Source: Treponema sp. UBA2869 (lineage in GTDB: Bacteria > Spirochaetota > Spirochaetia > Treponematales > Treponemataceae). Taken from it: DNA of 5,656 nt. The stretch spans positions 1-5,656 of the forward strand of contig DEEV01000119.1 of assembly GCA_002350445.1 (NCBI GenBank), given 5' to 3'. Shown in pieces: positions 1 to 4,749 of the stretch. The notes beneath the pieces were generated by a model. The model made no database searches and was not told the DNA's origin. It saw only the letters and a program-made list of their open reading frames with translations. Within the stretch, counting starts at the first letter, position 1. Every line of letters begins with the position of its first letter. The position numbers and the translations under genes are program-made.

Positions 1-108
1 AACAGCTGGAACTTTACCCGCCTTGGCAAGATTGATGGTGTAACAAAATCTGAACTTAAAAAGATTCTTGGAACGGGAAATGTTACTGCAGTGATTTCGA
101 TTCACTAG
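1..108 (+). CDS. C-terminal tail of a protein cut by the window edge
   Basis: Frame 1 is open from the first base for 35 codons and ends in TAG at 106-108. It is the only likely coding sequence on the plus strand. The visible tail starts NSWNFTRLGKIDG and ends in VTAVISIH, with a short lysine-rich stretch between. This is too little to assign a family. It converges with the minus-strand operon: its stop codon overlaps the last codons of the GNAT remnant at 105-310, with no clear terminator between them. It could be the end of a secreted or carbohydrate-active protein, but that is only a guess from composition. The coding call rests on the open frame reaching the edge, so it is moderate. Confidence 0.5.
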   Translation, partial: NSWNFTRLGKIDGVTKSELKKILGTGNVTAVISIH

Positions 109-310
109 AATTTCTCAAATGCCCAGTTAATGCAGGAGGCGCCTATGCCTTTTTCTGAGCCATCACCTGCTACTCGATGGACAACGCCATAAGTATCACC
201 GCTAGTCCATGCACCTTCGAAAATATTTTCATATATTCACGCGCAAACGCATAAATCTCCATAATTCGGGGAAAGTCTTCTTCTGTTGATTTTCTGATTT
301 TCATTTTCAT
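105..310 (-). pseudogene. Decayed GNAT acetyltransferase (internal deletion, truncated end)
   Basis: The ATG at 310-308 opens a typical GNAT amino end (MKMKIRKSTEEDFPRIMEIY, then AFAREYM). This frame then runs into noise and stops at TAG about 45 codons in. In another minus frame, from about 227, the sequence resumes as family-like NIFEGAW, then DTYGVVHRVAGDGSEKGIG and SCINWAFEKF, stopping at TAG 107-105. From memory of this GNAT family (normally about 160 aa), roughly 55 residues are missing between the two blocks, and the last 45 or so, including the segment after the acetyl-CoA loop, are also gone. The ATG overlaps the TGA of the upstream MBL gene (ATGA, 4 bp), so it was once translationally coupled as the last gene of the operon. 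It is almost certainly non-functional. Confidence 0.8.
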
Positions 311-1140
311 ACCTTAACTTCATCCCCGGACCGCACATAACTCAACTGGTCGCCCATGATTTCTTTCATCTGATTGAAAACTGGGAGGCCAGTGCAGTGG
401 CAGGTTGCAAAGTGAGCCTTGCAGGATTTAAGGCGTTTTGCAATTTCTGTGACTTCGGCGCTGTCTGCTTCTGAAAACTCAGTGCGCTTCATAAGATGGA
501 AGCCGCCAATTACTAGGTCTGAAAGTGAGTCCGAGCCGAACTTGCGCTCCAAAGTTTCCATCACATTCAAAATGCCGTTGTGAGCGCAGCCACAGAAAAG
601 GATTTTCTTTCCGTCAGCTGTCAGAAGCAGATTCTGTTCGTGGTGGAATTCATCCTGGATGTACTGACCGTTGCAAAGCTCATGAAGACGCTTGTTTGTT
701 AAAGGCAGAGGGAATGCGCGGTTATCAACCGTAAAAAGCTGAAGTTCATCATCAATCTTTGTGTCACCTTTCAAAAGCTGTACCTGAGGTAGCGAGAGAA
801 TCTTTTTATCAATTCCGATATAACGGAAGCCCTTCTCTTCTCCATCGAAGGCATAATATTCCCCGCCGGCATTGTGCTGCATGTAAATCTTGGCTTTCGG
901 ATTAAATTGAACAAACGACAGAATTCCACCCGAATGATCATAATGACCATGACTCAAAATCACTGTATCAACGGCAGTCAGGTCTACTCCAAGTTTCTGG
1001 GCATTGCGCAAAACAACCTCACTCGGACTTGTGTCGAACAGCATTTTGTGATTCGCTGTTTCAACATAAAACGAAAGCCCGTGAGCCGCCTCACAGCCAG
1101 TTTCGCCCATTTCATTTTCTACAAGATTTATGATTCGCAT
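307..1140 (-). CDS. MBL-fold metallo-hydrolase, COG1237 type
   Basis: This 277-aa protein is full length for the metallo-beta-lactamase subfamily often annotated 7,8-dihydropterin-6-methyl-4-(beta-D-ribofuranosyl)aminobenzene 5'-phosphate synthase, after the methanogen enzyme. In bacteria without methanopterin the true substrate is unknown. The metal-binding signature HGHYDH is at residues 64-69. Later likely ligands are His187 (GCAHNG) and His215 (GGFHL), and a CHCTG motif at 247-251 also fits the family. There is no signal peptide, so it should be cytosolic. The ATG is preceded by GAGGA with a 4-nt gap. That Shine-Dalgarno overlaps the TGA of the GNAT gene 7 bp upstream, which argues for coupled translation. 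Its own stop overlaps the start of a GNAT remnant. A decayed relative of its C-terminal third lies at 3234-3492. Confidence 0.88.
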   Translation of the reverse strand: MRIINLVENEMGETGCEAAHGLSFYVETANHKMLFDTSPSEVVLRNAQKLGVDLTAVDTVILSHGHYDHSGGILSFVQFNPKAKIYMQHNAGGEYYAFDGEEKGFRYIGIDKKILSLPQVQLLKGDTKIDDELQLFTVDNRAFPLPLTNKRLHELCNGQYIQDEFHHEQNLLLTADGKKILFCGCAHNGILNVMETLERKFGSDSLSDLVIGGFHLMKRTEFSEADSAEVTEIAKRLKSCKAHFATCHCTGLPVFNQMKEIMGDQLSYVRSGDEVKV

Positions 1141-1147
1141 TTTTTCC

Positions 1148-1609
1148 TCATTTCAGATTCAGCACCATTCCGCTTTCATTTGCAGTAAAGCCCAGCTGAG
1201 TATAAAGGAATCGGCCCTGTTCCGTTGCATCAAGACTTATTTCCGTACAGCCTTTTTCGCGGGCTTCTTCAATGAGCATGTTCACCATCTTTTTGCCGAT
1301 TCCTTGTCTGCGGTATTCTTTGTTTGTGTAGACATTCATAAGATGCGCTCGTTTTCCAGTGGGATGGTCAAACGTTGGCATTATGTTTATGTAGCTGATT
1401 GAAGCACAGCCGATTGCTTTTCCACCATCAATTGCAAGAACTGTAGTCTGATTACCGTGAAGAAAATATTCGCGGGAACAGTCCTCAAGAACTTTATCAA
1501 ACTCTTCTTCCGACAAATCATTCACAACACGAAGCATTTCAAGCCGGATACCCATCAGTGTTTCTATATCATTTGCATTTGTTTTTCTGATTTCCATTTT
1601 TGAATTCAT
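1148..1609 (-). CDS. GNAT family N-acetyltransferase (GNAT1)
   Basis: This 153-aa protein is a complete single-domain GNAT, predicted to move an acetyl group from acetyl-CoA to an amine whose identity the sequence does not show. The amino end MEIRKTNANDIETL is the usual first strand and helix. The acetyl-CoA pyrophosphate loop (motif A) is RRQGIGKK at residues 100-107, after the beta-4 strand AHLMNVYTN. The end FLYTQLGF (135-142) is motif B. The start at 1609 is supported by AAGGGG about 7 nt upstream. An internal ATG four codons later (1597) is possible but has no Shine-Dalgarno. The upstream GNAT2 stop is only 2 bp away and the MBL start follows 7 bp after its own stop. Its first ten codons from the internal ATG are almost identical to those of the mini-ORF at 2089-2214. 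Confidence 0.88.
   Translation of the reverse strand: MNSKMEIRKTNANDIETLMGIRLEMLRVVNDLSEEEFDKVLEDCSREYFLHGNQTTVLAIDGGKAIGCASISYINIMPTFDHPTGKRAHLMNVYTNKEYRRQGIGKKMVNMLIEEAREKGCTEISLDATEQGRFLYTQLGFTANESGMVLNLK
1570..1597 (-). repeat. Direct repeat copy A, in GNAT1 start
   Basis: This 28-bp stretch covers the internal ATG and following codons of GNAT1. It matches 2187-2214 at 27 of 28 positions in the same orientation, 617 bp apart; the single difference is T versus A at plus-strand position 1583 versus 2200. The identity is higher than expected for independently diverged GNAT starts, so recent duplication or gene conversion is likely. Confidence 0.85.
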
Positions 1610-1611
1610 TT

Positions 1612-2082
1612 CTATTCCCCTTGCGGTACGGCATCGTTCAAGCTTTTGTTGCGATAATTGAGATTGGTTCTGAGGGAATAGCCTTTTTTTTCCCAGAAAG
1701 CATTTGCCGGCTCGTTATCTTTGAAGACAAGTCCGAAAATTTTACTGATGCCTTCTTTTTTCAACGCCGCTTCAGCCTCTTTTACAAGCTGACTTGCAAT
1801 CCCCTGATGACGATAAGCCGGATGAACGCATAAATGATGAATAATTGCCCGCCGTCCATCATGTCCAGTCAGAATTACACCAACAACTTCAGGTGCATCT
1901 CCCGAACCATCCTTTGAAAGAGCCAGAAAACAGGTGTTTGGATTTCGCTTTAAGTAGCGTTCAATTCCTTCACGGCTATCATCAACAGGATTTAAAGCAC
2001 GCTTTGACTGTTCCGTACTGCACCAGAGAGCATAAATATTATCGTAGTCGTCTATTGTTACAAGTCTTGTTATAATGCTCAA
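1612..2082 (-). CDS. GNAT family N-acetyltransferase (GNAT2), TTG start
   Basis: This 156-aa single-domain GNAT has acetyl-CoA loop RHQGIA at residues 91-96 after beta-4 strand IHHLCVHPAY, and motif B ANAFWEKKGY at 126-135. The GHDGRRAIIHH stretch resembles the YpeA-like group, but substrate cannot be inferred. The start must be TTG at 2082-2080: an in-frame TAA lies three codons upstream, and the first GNAT strand (IITRLVTIDDYDNI) begins immediately, with no methionine codon anywhere in the domain. GGGGG at 2096-2092 is the Shine-Dalgarno, 9 nt away. The gene follows the stop of the 41-codon GNAT mini-ORF by 6 nt in the same frame, so ribosomes finishing that ORF may reinitiate here. It ends 2 bp before GNAT1. 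Confidence 0.85.
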   Translation of the reverse strand: MSIITRLVTIDDYDNIYALWCSTEQSKRALNPVDDSREGIERYLKRNPNTCFLALSKDGSGDAPEVVGVILTGHDGRRAIIHHLCVHPAYRHQGIASQLVKEAEAALKKEGISKIFGLVFKDNEPANAFWEKKGYSLRTNLNYRNKSLNDAVPQGE

Positions 2083-2096
2083 TTCTTTTTACCCCC
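2083..2096 (-). promoter_or_regulatory. Ribosome binding site fixing the TTG start of GNAT2
   Basis: GGGGG at 2096-2092, then 9 nt (TAAAAAGAA), then TTG. The TAA in the spacer is the stop of the upstream mini-ORF, so the ribosome binding site lies inside the end of the preceding reading frame. Confidence 0.6.
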
Positions 2097-2214
2097 AACA
2101 ATTTTCGGTATAAAACTTTACATTCTTTTCTTTATCGATTGGTGTGACTAATTCTATCTTTTTCCAGTCTCTATATTCCACGCTTTCATTTGCATTTGTA
2201 TTTCTGATTTCCAT
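2089..2214 (-). pseudogene. 41-codon GNAT mini-ORF, amino end joined to carboxyl end
   Basis: An ATG at 2214-2212 opens 41 codons ending at TAA 2091-2089. The first ten residues (MEIRNTNANE) are a GNAT amino end nearly identical in DNA to GNAT1. The rest (WKKIELVTPIDKEKNVKFYT, then ENCWG) looks like the last strand and helix of a different GNAT, whose family ends continue as YTEKCGF. The acetyl-CoA loop and whole core are missing, so about 100 codons appear deleted in frame, and it cannot be an acetyltransferase. AGAAGG lies about 9 nt before the ATG, so it may still be translated as a leader peptide feeding GNAT2. It starts 21 bp after the DUF5714 stop. The GNAT reading is clear for the amino end and reasonable for the rest. 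Confidence 0.65.
2187..2214 (-). repeat. Direct repeat copy B, in GNAT mini-ORF start
   Basis: Partner of 1570-1597, with one mismatch in 28 bp. It covers the ATG and first nine codons of the mini-ORF. Recombination between the copies would remove GNAT2 and join the mini-ORF start to GNAT1. Confidence 0.85.
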
Positions 2215-2235
2215 TTTCTTAAGCCTTCTTCTGTA

Positions 2236-2796
2236 TTATAACCCTTTATAAAACGGACATCTGTCCTTAATACACTGCTGGTTCTTTGATGAAAACTCGC
2301 AGGACTGTTCCTCATATTCAAGCTGAACACCATAATGTTCATTCACATATTCTATGCCATGCTTAAAGGCAATCATTGCATCGCGTTTACAGCATCTTGG
2401 ACCGTTTATTTTTCCAAGCTCGCCGATTGCACTTGAAGTAAATGACATGTGATTTCCCCAGGTTCCGTCATCTGACAAAGGCCCAGTTCCATCAATAATC
2501 GCAAGTGCAGCTCCTATTGAAGTTATTGCTCCGCAGATTCCCCATAAACCGCACATCGCGCCAGGCATTCGTAAGCCTTCGAAAAGAACCTTTTTCAGTG
2601 CCTCATCAATATCAATTTTACCGCCAGCATTATGATATGCCATAAGCAGACATGCACCATCCAGAATGTGATGCTCAGGTCCGTGAATATTGATGTAAGG
2701 ATTTTTTGCAAGAGCCTTAAACATCTTTATTGGATTTGTGCCTTTCTGGCCGCGGACATCTTCAATAATCTTATTTGCTTTTTCTTCTGTTGTCAT
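2236..2796 (-). CDS. DUF5714 domain protein
   Basis: This 186-aa protein matches the DUF5714 family as I recall it; no function is established for the family. Conserved-looking features are a histidine cluster HGPEHH at residues 38-43 followed by LDGA, a glycine-rich central stretch (about 78-105) containing MCGLWGICGA with Cys82 and Cys88, PRCCKR with Cys135-Cys136, and a carboxyl Cys set at 166, 175 and 180 (QQCIKDRCPF). This number of ordered Cys and His residues suggests metal or Fe-S binding, which is inference. There is no signal peptide, and the central hydrophobic glycine/alanine stretch is not a convincing membrane span. The start is supported by CAGGA about 7 nt upstream. It is the first gene after arsR (28-bp gap), so it is probably derepressed by the same ligand. 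Confidence 0.85.
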   Translation of the reverse strand: MTTEEKANKIIEDVRGQKGTNPIKMFKALAKNPYINIHGPEHHILDGACLLMAYHNAGGKIDIDEALKKVLFEGLRMPGAMCGLWGICGAITSIGAALAIIDGTGPLSDDGTWGNHMSFTSSAIGELGKINGPRCCKRDAMIAFKHGIEYVNEHYGVQLEYEEQSCEFSSKNQQCIKDRCPFYKGL

Positions 2797-2824
2797 ATTT
2801 TATTCCTGTAAGGCAATAATTTCT

Positions 2825-3145
2825 TCAATTATCTCCACAGCAGCACTTGCCGGAAGATTTCTTTGTTGTTGATGTTTTGCAGGTAAACTCAGAAACAGCA
2901 TTTTTGAAATCCGAGAAAGTTACGCAATTAATTGAATAATAAGTCCACTTCCCTTCTTTTTGCGAGTTCACAAGATTACAGTCTGCTAGAATCTTCATGT
3001 GATGAGAAAGTGTTGGCTGAGTGATATTAAACGCATCTAGAATTTTACAGGCACACAATTCGCCGCCTGTCAGCATCTTTATAATCTGAACGCGTTTTTC
3101 ATCGCCAAGAGCTTTGCATATAGCAGCGATTTCTGATTCTTTCAT
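2825..3145 (-). CDS. ArsR/SmtB-family metalloregulatory repressor
   Basis: A dimeric winged-helix repressor that leaves its operator when it binds metal or metalloid. From the chosen ATG at 3145 it is 106 aa. An earlier ATG at 3157 adds four residues but has no Shine-Dalgarno, while GAGGA at 3155-3151 sits 5 nt before 3145. ELCAC at residues 29-33 matches the As(III)-site region of E. coli ArsR (ELCVCDLC), with Cys31 and Cys33 present but the third Cys replaced by Leu36. The recognition helix is TQPTLSHHMKIL, about 42-53. Extra cysteines occur at 56, 74 and 89, and as a CCC cluster at 101-103 near the end, which could supply the third ligand. Arsenite or antimonite is the best guess for the inducer. 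There is no arsenic pump or reductase here, so a different soft-metal or redox signal is possible. It is likely autoregulated through the operator at 3166-3202. Confidence 0.9.
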   Translation of the reverse strand: MKESEIAAICKALGDEKRVQIIKMLTGGELCACKILDAFNITQPTLSHHMKILADCNLVNSQKEGKWTYYSINCVTFSDFKNAVSEFTCKTSTTKKSSGKCCCGDN

Positions 3146-3155
3146 AGTCGTCCTC
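3146..3155 (-). promoter_or_regulatory. Ribosome binding site deciding the arsR start
   Basis: GAGGA at 3155-3151 with a 5-nt gap to the ATG at 3145. It overlaps the upstream candidate ATG (3157-3155), whose own upstream sequence is AT-rich with no purine run. Confidence 0.7.
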
Positions 3156-3165
3156 ATATAGGTAT

Positions 3166-3202
3166 TTATCTATATATGAAACTATAAACGATATATAGAT
3201 AA
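3166..3202. promoter_or_regulatory. ArsR operator: 12-bp-arm inverted repeat
   Basis: TTATCTATATAT at 3166-3177 and its exact complement ATATATAGATAA at 3191-3202 are separated by 13 bp. On the minus strand the right arm fills most of the -35/-10 spacer and the left arm covers the expected start of transcription, so a bound dimer would block RNA polymerase. The position just upstream of arsR is typical of autorepression. Confidence 0.82.
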
Positions 3203-3209
3203 TTGTCAA
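3181..3209 (-). promoter_or_regulatory. Sigma70-type promoter of the arsR operon
   Basis: Consensus -35 TTGACA at 3209-3204, a 17-bp spacer, and -10 TATAGT at 3186-3181 (5 of 6). Transcription should start near 3175, giving a leader of about 30 nt before the ATG at 3145. The -10 and spacer lie within the ArsR inverted repeat. Confidence 0.82.
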
Positions 3210-3233
3210 TATGAAATTCTATTCAGGAACTAT

Positions 3234-3492
3234 TTATTTTATATTAAGCTCATCCCCAGACTGCACATGATTTCTTTCATCTGACTGAAAACAGGAAGAC
3301 CGGTGCAATGGCTGGTTGCAAAATGGTAACTCCGGTGGTGTCTGCCTCGGAGAACTCGGTGCACTTCATAAGATGGAAACCGCCAGTTACGAGATCTGGG
3401 AGCATTGTGCTTCCAACTTCAAATTTCGATTTATCTGTCTCAGAATAAACCGGTATCGCTTTCATATGGTCCTTACTTACTAAGAATCGCAT
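3234..3492 (-). pseudogene. C-terminal remnant of a second COG1237-type MBL gene
   Basis: The open frame from ATG 3492 contains LPDLVTGGFHLMKCTEFSEA, close to residues 206-225 of the intact MBL protein at 307-1140. It then shifts frame: a second frame reads HFATSHCTGLPVFSQMKEIM and a third VQSGDELNIK, ending at TAA 3236-3234. Compared with the intact gene, deletions of about 34 and 19 nt explain the two frame changes. The first 27 residues align only loosely with intact residues 180-200 (KDHMK against CAHNG, SETDKSKF against METLERKF). The HxHxDH-bearing N-terminal two thirds are absent. A stray protein of up to 71 aa could still be made, but no MBL enzyme. The remnant ends about 25 bp upstream of the arsR -35 box. 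Confidence 0.85.
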
Positions 3493-3524
3493 CCTGCTTT
3501 CTTCCTGTCAAGGCATACCGCGCT

Positions 3525-3926
3525 TTAACGCCGCTCTTTTTTCTTTTCCTGTTTAAGAAGATATTTTTGTTTTTCCTCTAATTTTTTCCGCTTACGGTTT
3601 TGCTTTTTACGTTCCTGTAAACATTTCTTTTGCGCTTCTGAAAATGCCTTAAGTGACTTTTGAATGCCGCCGTATGCCTTGGATTTTACTTCTATTTTTG
3701 CAAGCTTTTTGAACCTGATTTTCGCTCTTCCTTCCACCGGCAAAAGCGGAACATTTGCAAAATTATAAATCATCCAGTTTAAGATTTGCGGATTAGAAGG
3801 TTCTGCTCCAAAGACAAAACGACCGGCATAATTCTTTCCATCGCGGCACTGTTCGATTAATGCGCACCAGAACTGCCCGTCAAAATAGATTGTTGTAACT
3901 GTATAATTGTTTTCTGTGATTTTCAT
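3525..3926 (-). CDS. yjdF: YjdF family protein (DUF2992)
   Basis: This 133-aa protein shows the family layout: a short beta-rich amino domain with TTIYFDGQFWCALIE (residues 11-25) and AGRFVFGAEPSNPQIL (34-49), then from about residue 65 a lysine/arginine-rich, probably helical or coiled-coil tail ending KKKERR. The biochemical role is not known; in other bacteria the family is linked to a riboswitch that senses azaaromatic compounds, suggesting a response to toxic or planar heterocycles. The basic tail fits nucleic-acid binding, which is inference. The ATG at 3926 is chosen because GTGGAAG lies just upstream and family homology begins there. An in-frame GTG at 3962 lies inside the structured leader. 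The gene stands alone, 32 bp from the MBL remnant downstream, and has its own regulatory leader. Confidence 0.87.
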   Translation of the reverse strand: MKITENNYTVTTIYFDGQFWCALIEQCRDGKNYAGRFVFGAEPSNPQILNWMIYNFANVPLLPVEGRAKIRFKKLAKIEVKSKAYGGIQKSLKAFSEAQKKCLQERKKQNRKRKKLEEKQKYLLKQEKKKERR

Positions 3927-3928
3927 AC

Positions 3929-4067
3929 ATCTTCCACTTGCCCGAAGTTCGCAGAGAGCCACACATTATATGTGCCCGCGCAGGCTATTTTAGAGGAAAA
4001 ATTGTTGAAACCAGAAAAGTGAAGACGCCACATCACCGGCCACCTTCTGGTTTCGGAAAGTAAGATT
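3929..4067 (-). promoter_or_regulatory. Candidate yjdF-class riboswitch leader
   Basis: As RNA (minus strand), the 5' segment AUCUUACUUUCCG (4066-4054) can pair with CGGGCAAGUGGAAGAU (3944-3929) in three blocks: AUCUU/AAGAU, ACUU/AAGU and CCG/CGG. The 3' strand contains the yjdF Shine-Dalgarno GGAAG, 4 nt before the ATG. Inside, GAAACCAGAA (4054-4045) pairs perfectly with UUCUGGUUUC (4016-4007) around a 28-nt loop. A third stem pairs CGCGGG (3980-3975) with UCUGCG (3955-3950) and is capped by CACAU/AUGUG (3974-3962). Position before a yjdF gene and an aptamer-like multi-helix fold fit the azaaromatic-binding yjdF riboswitch. I could not compare it with the covariance model. The fold implies control of translation initiation. 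Confidence 0.72.
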
Positions 4068-4211
4068 CGCTCAGCCCAAACAAGGCAAAGCAAATCTCTC
4101 GAAAGATGTATTTTAAGTGTTTACGCTTTTGATATTAAGCAAATTTGATTTTCTATGCAAGCCGCTTCAGACAAGATGCATTTTTTGGCGATGAAATGCA
4201 GAGAATTTTAC
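4068..4211. other. Non-coding upstream region of the yjdF leader
   Basis: AT-rich stretch between the flavin-protein stop and the yjdF leader, with no supported ORF on either strand. It should hold the yjdF promoter. The best minus-strand match is TTGCAT, 17 bp, TAATAT (about 4158 to 4130), which is weak. Confidence 0.35.
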
Positions 4212-4637
4212 TTAAAGCTCTATGTATTCCTTTGGCTTGAAATTGTCAGTCATTGACCAGGTGCAGGCTTTTCCGTTCTTCATTTTGAAAATCTTCAAAA
4301 AGCCCTTAACCTCTTCCTTTGATTTTCCCCACTGCTTTATGAACGCGCGCGACGGATGATTGTAGATTTCCTCAAAAAGCTCGTCGCTTTCGTCGAGTTC
4401 AAATTTCCCGGAAACACGAATCTGAGTTCCCTTGCACTGGAAGCAAAGTTCTGCATTCGGATTTGCCATAAGCTGCTTGTAAAGGTCCTTAAAGGTTCCG
4501 GTGTGAAAAATAATTCCTTCGTCACAGGCTTTGAACATAAGGATTCCGCGTACATGGGGAAAGCCGTTTTCGTCAACTGTGGCAAGGTGCATCACGGGAT
4601 TTTCATTCATCATCTTAAACAATTCTTCTTTTGTCAT
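4212..4637 (-). CDS. Pyridoxamine 5'-phosphate oxidase superfamily protein (FMN split barrel)
   Basis: This 141-aa protein is full length for the short COG5015-like group of flavin split-barrel proteins. MHLATVDENGFPHVRGIL (16-33) is the first pair of barrel strands. IIFHTGTFKDLYKQLMANPN (42-61) is the usual nucleotide-contact strand and helix, followed by AELCFQC and IRVSGKFEL (73-81), with a conserved-looking tail CTWSMTDNFKPKEYIEL. Members bind FMN (sometimes F420 or haem) and are usually annotated as oxidoreductases; true pyridoxamine-phosphate oxidase activity is unlikely at this length. It is cytosolic, with no signal peptide. AGGAG 5 nt before the ATG is a strong ribosome binding site. 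A promoter in the gap upstream, and an AraC-type regulator as the next gene, suggest it is the regulator's target. Confidence 0.85.
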   Translation of the reverse strand: MTKEELFKMMNENPVMHLATVDENGFPHVRGILMFKACDEGIIFHTGTFKDLYKQLMANPNAELCFQCKGTQIRVSGKFELDESDELFEEIYNHPSRAFIKQWGKSKEEVKGFLKIFKMKNGKACTWSMTDNFKPKEYIEL

Positions 4638-4656
4638 AACAACTCCTATAAAAACT

Positions 4657-4668
4657 CCGCGTTAGCGG
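4657..4668. promoter_or_regulatory. Small hairpin near the transcription start of the flavin gene
   Basis: On the minus strand CCGC-TAAC-GCGG, followed by AGTTTTT. It lies just downstream of the predicted -10 box, so it could be an operator or a 5' UTR hairpin. The 4-bp stem is too short for a convincing terminator. Confidence 0.35.
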
Positions 4669-4669
4669 T

Positions 4670-4697
4670 GATATAGCTTGTTAAAAATGATAGTCAA
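4670..4697 (-). promoter_or_regulatory. Predicted promoter of the flavin split-barrel gene
   Basis: A -35 of TTGACT (4697-4692, 5 of 6) and a -10 of TATATC (4675-4670, 4 of 6) are separated by 16 bp. Transcription would start about 25 nt before the ATG at 4637. The imperfect -10 fits a promoter that needs an activator. Confidence 0.55.
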
Positions 4698-4711
4698 ATT
4701 CAGAATCAATG

Positions 4712-4732
4712 CTTTTAAAAATCGCTTAAAAG
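4712..4732. promoter_or_regulatory. Inverted repeat upstream of -35, possible AraC-type regulator site
   Basis: CTTTTAA (4712-4718) and TTAAAAG (4726-4732) form 7-bp arms with a 7-bp spacer, starting 15 bp upstream of the -35 box, where class activators bind. The adjacent palindrome TTTGCAAA is at 4733-4740. It also follows the AraC stop, but the AT-only arms make a terminator unlikely. Confidence 0.4.
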
Positions 4733-4749
4733 TTTGCAAAATTGATTTA

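Noticed and set aside
138..156. Plus-strand hairpin followed by a T run as terminator of the left-edge gene
   Set aside because: The stem is only about 4 bp, and the sequence is explained as coding for KGIG in the GNAT remnant.
2234..2239. TATAAT on the minus strand at the end of the DUF5714 gene
   Set aside because: No -35-like hexamer at the right distance; it overlaps the stop codon in an AT-rich context.
2154..2342. 62-codon minus-strand frame across the end of DUF5714 and the mini-ORF
   Set aside because: It overlaps the conserved DUF5714 tail and the GNAT fragment in another frame, and its protein resembles nothing.
105..3492. Integron cassette array, suggested by many small same-strand genes including GNATs
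   Set aside because: Genes overlap or are spaced by a few bases, and no recurrent attC-like imperfect palindromes with GTTRRRY/RYYYAAC cores separate them.
3927..3962. GTG at 3962 as the yjdF start (12 extra residues)
   Set aside because: The extension has no family similarity and lies in the structured leader; ATG 3926 has its own Shine-Dalgarno.
3965..3970. Consensus -10 TATAAT (minus strand) just upstream of yjdF
   Set aside because: No -35 at 16-18 bp, no extended -10, and it forms the apical part of a leader hairpin (CACAT/ATGTG), so RNA structure explains it better.
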